A DNA stretch of 20,894 bases, taken from contig NW_004797367.1 of NCBI RefSeq assembly GCF_000002075.1, positions 928,791-949,684 on the forward strand, given 5' to 3'. Source of the DNA: Aplysia californica (Eukaryota > Mollusca > Gastropoda > Aplysiida > Aplysiidae). The notes under the pieces are model-generated. The model searched no databases and was not told where the DNA came from. It worked only from the letters and a program-made list of their open reading frames with translations. Of the stretch, positions 18,185-20,894 are shown piece after piece. A program made the translations under genes and the position numbers. Every line of letters starts with the position of its first letter. Positions within the stretch are counted from its first letter, which is position 1.

Positions 18185-18445
18185 TATCCTACCTCGTTTG
18201 CCTTCAGTTTTTCCACAGAGAGCAAGACGCTCAAAACCTCTATGTCGTGTCAAGTGTCCAAGAAACTGAATAATTTGTAGCTTCTTAACTTAATTTGTTT
18301 TAAGTTAATAAGCGGCCCACCTGGGCTTCTGTCATTACTTCCTCGTTTGATTTCTTTTCTGCACATGAACTTTTCAAATTCTCCTAAGAAACCATATTTC
18401 TGTTTCTTCTATTTTGTTTCCAAAATCTTTGGCATTGCCAAGCAT
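18185..18445 (-). pseudogene. Decayed LINE reverse-transcriptase C-terminal region (family B), - strand
   Basis: On the - strand, IEETEIWFLRRI (about 18420-18385), AEKKSNEEVMTEAQVGRLLT (about 18360-18305) and QIIQFLGHLTRHRGFERLAL with CGKTEGKRGR (about 18284-18189) follow one another as in the C-terminal part of LINE ORF2 ('E.W..RR', 'SNEEVL', 'FlGHl.R', 'GK.eGkRgRGR'). The blocks fall in different frames with stops between them, so this is an old fragment. It differs in sequence from the LINE at 10370. Confidence 0.75.
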
Positions 18446-18479
18446 TCACAGTCGTATAAAAGTGTGTGGTCACGTATAA

Positions 18480-18780
18480 GCACTTTTAAGCGTCTGTGAC
18501 ACGAGAATCAGATGGGTGGTCACTGGGGTGTGTCCTTGAGCAAGACAGGACTACCCTTGCTCAAAATACAGGGCGCTGCACAGTGGTGACCGACGATGGT
18601 ATAGTTGTAAACTGTTCTGTATTTGTGTAATATTGTGTATTTATGTATGTATTTATACATGTATTTATGTATTTACGTATTTATAATTATGTATTTATGT
18701 ATGCATGTTTGCCATTGTAAACCAAAGTGCTCTTCTGGGACAAATAAAAAGTGTAATTTATTTATTTATTTTATATTTAA
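18480..18780 (+). mobile_element. SINE core and 3' tail with internal TATT/TATG microsatellite
   Basis: GTGTGTCCTTGAGCAAGACA (about 18528-18547) and GGGCGCTGCACAGTGGTGAC (about 18571-18590) form a SINE core of the widespread 'TCCTTGAGCAAGAC' type. The 3' end AAAGTGCTCTTCTGGGACAA plus ATAAAAAGTG and (TTTA)n lies at 18724-18770. Between them a TATT/TATG tract (about 18626-18714) has expanded. A tRNA-like head was not clearly visible. Confidence 0.6.
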
Positions 18781-18784
18781 AATG

Positions 18785-19845
18785 GTGAATGGGTAAGAAG
18801 TATTCGGATCCTAAAGGCAGTCATATTGCAACATAAATTCATACATTAAAAGCAACAGAAACGATTTGCAAGGTTGACAGTACTTTGAGAAAGACAGATT
18901 TCATTGGAAATATTATTAGACTATACTTAATTCTCGTTCATTTATACGGACAGAAGTTTTGAAAAAAAAGAACTGTTAGTGCGGCAAATGGAAAAGTTAG
19001 GTCTCTGAGGAGTTGGTCGGTCTCAGTTGTCCGTCCGTTATTTCACGGTGCGGGGTTCTCCAAACGAGGCTGTGACGAGTTCATAAACCACCAACTGACG
19101 GCCGTTTAATCTTCTCCCTGCACATTTGGTCATCAGGCCCGGTCTATGAGGTTCCCGCGGGCCCCGGAGCCAGAAGCCTGGAACAAGACGAGGAGTGCGA
19201 CTGATTTACTACTCGGATCCCGCCCAGTATCCTGATTTAAGATCTCCGCGCGTCTCTGCCTCTTGTGACCCGGATGGGAAAGGTCTAGGGAAGCCCTTTT
19301 CTTCTGGGATGTTCAAGACGATCGTAAACTTTGAGCTGTGAATAGCGGCGGGGTCAGAGGTCGATGAGATGTCCTGTGGTGGCGTGTGTCACTGTGTTCA
19401 GTGTGTGTGCGGGCCGGTGTGCGAGTGTTTCTTCATTTCAAAACTGTTTGTCCGAATTTTGTTTATTGGTGGGAGGGAGTGTTTTGTCTTCTGATGTCTT
19501 CTGTTGTCCCTCGTCAGCACGGGTTGTCTTTTCTTGACTCCCGCGGTCGTTGGGCGTACTTTATGTTCTGCGTAAATAGGATTAGTTTTCCCCTCTGTTA
19601 ATTAACACAGTCGTCAGTTTGGCCCGTGAGAAAAACTACTGTCTTTGTCTTACTGTTGGTTTTAAGGAGAAAACTGAAGACCACTAAGCATTACTCACCT
19701 GCTTTATTTTGTTTTGTTTTTTGTTGTTGTTGTTGTTTTTGTGGTTGGGGTGTGGGGGGTTGTGTTTTTTTTTTTCGGGGGGCGGGGGGAGGGGTAATAT
19801 AGATCTAGGTGTTTTTACTGCAACATCGATACAATTTAGACAATG
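18785..19845. other. Intergenic stretch containing a GC-rich island (about 19010-19380)
   Basis: The section 19010-19380 is visibly richer in G, C and CpG than its flanks (for example CCCGCGGGCCCCGG near 19155) and has no repeat partner in the window. It carries no convincing open frame. A (TTG)n tract (19721-19735) and G-rich runs (19740-19795) follow. A short frame at 19386-19601 has no domain. Confidence 0.35.
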
Positions 19846-19849
19846 AAGG

Positions 19850-20000
19850 AGTTGGGCTTACGACCCTGCCAGTCAGTGCCTACCTCGGCTGAGAGGAACG
19901 TATCCCAGCGAAAAGACAAGAGTTAAAAGTTTTCCCCTACTTGAGAATCGAGCTCGGATCTCTGCGTGTGATGTCGAAGTGTCTACCGTCACAGTACACA
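19850..20000 (-). mobile_element. tRNA-derived SINE, second family, copy 2 (- strand)
   Basis: From 20000 leftward: GTGACGGTAGACACTTCGAC, GATCCGAGCTCGATTCTCAA (B-box-like), GTCTTTTCGCTGGGATACG, then CAGCCGAGGTAGGCACTGAC and TGGCAGGGTCGTAAGCCC. This order and sequence parallel the element at 13727-13890. Confidence 0.6.
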
Positions 20001-20173
20001 ACGTGTGACATGACCACGCCCGTTGTGACAGACCAGATATATACAGCACTGACTCATCGCTACCTCATGATTGAAAAGTTCTGTTTTCTCAATGCAGGTT
20101 TTGCAGCCTGTCCAAACTTGTTTTCTTTCATATTAGGAGTGATTTTTATTTCATTATTTCATTTCAAAGAGCA

Positions 20174-20357
20174 ATATTGGGTGGTGTTTATCAAGTTTTG
20201 AGAAATATAACGTCAAAAGTTTTGAGTTTCACAGTATTTCTAAGCTTTTTCGTTTACAATTCTTTGAATATCTTGTTAATGACTCCGAATTCTTATGATT
20301 TTGATAGAGTAGATACAGCATTTACTATCTGACTTCATGGTCTCAGTAACTCAAAAC
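20174..20357 (+). mobile_element. MITE-like element, family B copy 3
   Basis: Homologous to 17741-17908 from AGTTTTGAGAAAT at about 20194: TTTGAATATCTTGTTAATGA, TTATGATTTTGATAGAG, then CTGACTTCATGGTCTCAGTA. The left repeat is eroded beyond recognition and the right one is degenerate (AGTAGATACAGC, 20308-20319). This is the most decayed of three direct copies. Confidence 0.55.
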
Positions 20358-20369
20358 AGACAGATTCTC

Positions 20370-20750
20370 AGATAAAACGTTGGCATTCTAAGATCAATTA
20401 GGTGGTTTGGACATCTCACACGAATGGCACCTCACCAACTTGCCAGTAAAGCCTACTACAGGAAAGTATCAGGGTACGAGACAAGAAGACGACCAAGAAA
20501 GGTGTGAAGGATACCCTGAGACCGTACAAAATCCCACCCAGCCAGGCCATCAAACTTGCTAGAGACAGGGCGGTTGGTGGATGCTCTGGTGTGGTTTGCT
20601 TCTTCCTTCCTATCAAACATATATCGTCCTTATTTCCCCTCCTTCTCTTTTATGTTTGTTACTCTCTTGTAACACCTCTAATCTTTTGGCGCTCATATGA
20701 CCTTATGCAGTGGCAAGCGCCGTAAAAACTCTGCTTAAACAAACAAAACA
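20370..20750 (+). mobile_element. LINE 3' end: decayed ORF C-terminus plus untranslated region and hairpin tail (copy 4)
   Basis: Coding remnants RSIRWFGHLTRMAPHQLASK and GYETRRRPRK (about 20388-20499) match the 'RWFGHl.Rm...p...' and 'GRPRK' end of LINE ORF2, with stops soon after (within VxRIPxDRT). A later frame, KLARDRAVGGCSGV, corresponds to the usual 'A.DR..W' finish. The 3' untranslated region (20567-20687) is shared with 1005-1180. The element closes with GGCGCTC (20688-20694), a loop and AAGCGCC (20715-20721), then (AAAC)n. This copy links the dispersed hairpin to a LINE. Confidence 0.8.
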
Positions 20751-20894
20751 AGAGACAGGGAGCTCTTTCTCCCTTCGGCGCCGCGCTTTTCCCTTTCGTC
20801 AACCCGCAGCCACCTCCCAATCGTCAGCCACCCCCAACCTTTGACACGGGTCAAACTTCCATCTATTTATAGGTAGTTACCGGAACATGTATAG
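20751..20894. other. Window end, no recognised feature
   Basis: Short GC-rich and CA/CC-rich sequence with no coding or repeat signal that could be placed. Confidence 0.25.

Noticed and set aside
1-20894. LTR retroelements, endogenous viruses or Polinton-type elements
   Set aside because: No long terminal direct repeats, and no capsid, envelope or integrase motifs were recognised in any frame.

Overview
The window reads as gene-poor nuclear DNA from an invertebrate animal, most probably a lophotrochozoan and plausibly a gastropod mollusc. The clues are one intronless receptor gene in several kilobases of decayed retroelements, tRNA-headed SINEs with a 'TGTCCTTGAGAAAGG'-type core, many MITEs, abundant microsatellites (CA, GA, GATA, CAA) and long G or C runs. 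The species cannot be fixed from sequence alone. No bacterial operon, rRNA, intact tRNA, CRISPR array, LTR retroelement or viral relic was recognised.

The only convincing intact host gene is a 374-codon, single-exon rhodopsin-class (class A) GPCR at 7746-8870 on the + strand. It has seven hydrophobic segments and four N-glycosylation sequons near its N-terminus. It lacks several normally near-invariant class A positions: Asp2.50, the conserved TM3 cysteine, Trp6.48, and the Asn and Pro of NPxxY. It is flanked by purine-rich satellite DNA, a (GA)n tract upstream and a 34-bp GA-rich minisatellite downstream.

The rest is repeat-derived. 1-3600: a LINE/SINE-type tail, a MITE, a 30-bp minisatellite, two LINE 3' ends, a complete SINE, one end of a pogo-like transposon and a second SINE on the - strand. 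3900-7240: a microsatellite and minisatellite zone (CA, GGGATGA-like, CAA, an 80-bp degenerate array, a 20-bp array, GA). 9480-12020: a tRNA-SINE head, a second MITE copy, a decayed LINE reverse-transcriptase C-terminus and a 324-bp Tc1/mariner-type MITE. 13190-14005: three SINE pieces and a (TGGGGG)5 G-quadruplex tract. 14267-15300: a 1-kb non-autonomous piggyBac-type element flanked by TTAA. 16120-20894: another LINE tail, three copies of one 147-bp MITE-like element, a GATA array, a minisatellite split by a retroelement tail, two further decayed LINE ORF ends and more SINEs.

The most interesting structure is a dispersed 3'-terminal hairpin, GCGCTC, then a loop close to ATATGACCTTATGCAGTTGC, then GAGCGC. 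It occurs six times in both orientations. One copy ends a recognisable LINE ORF fragment and another ends a tRNA-headed SINE. This is the arrangement expected when a SINE borrows the reverse transcriptase of a LINE by sharing its 3' tail. A divergent copy at 16169-16200 keeps a perfect stem despite four substitutions, although three of the four fit CpG decay.
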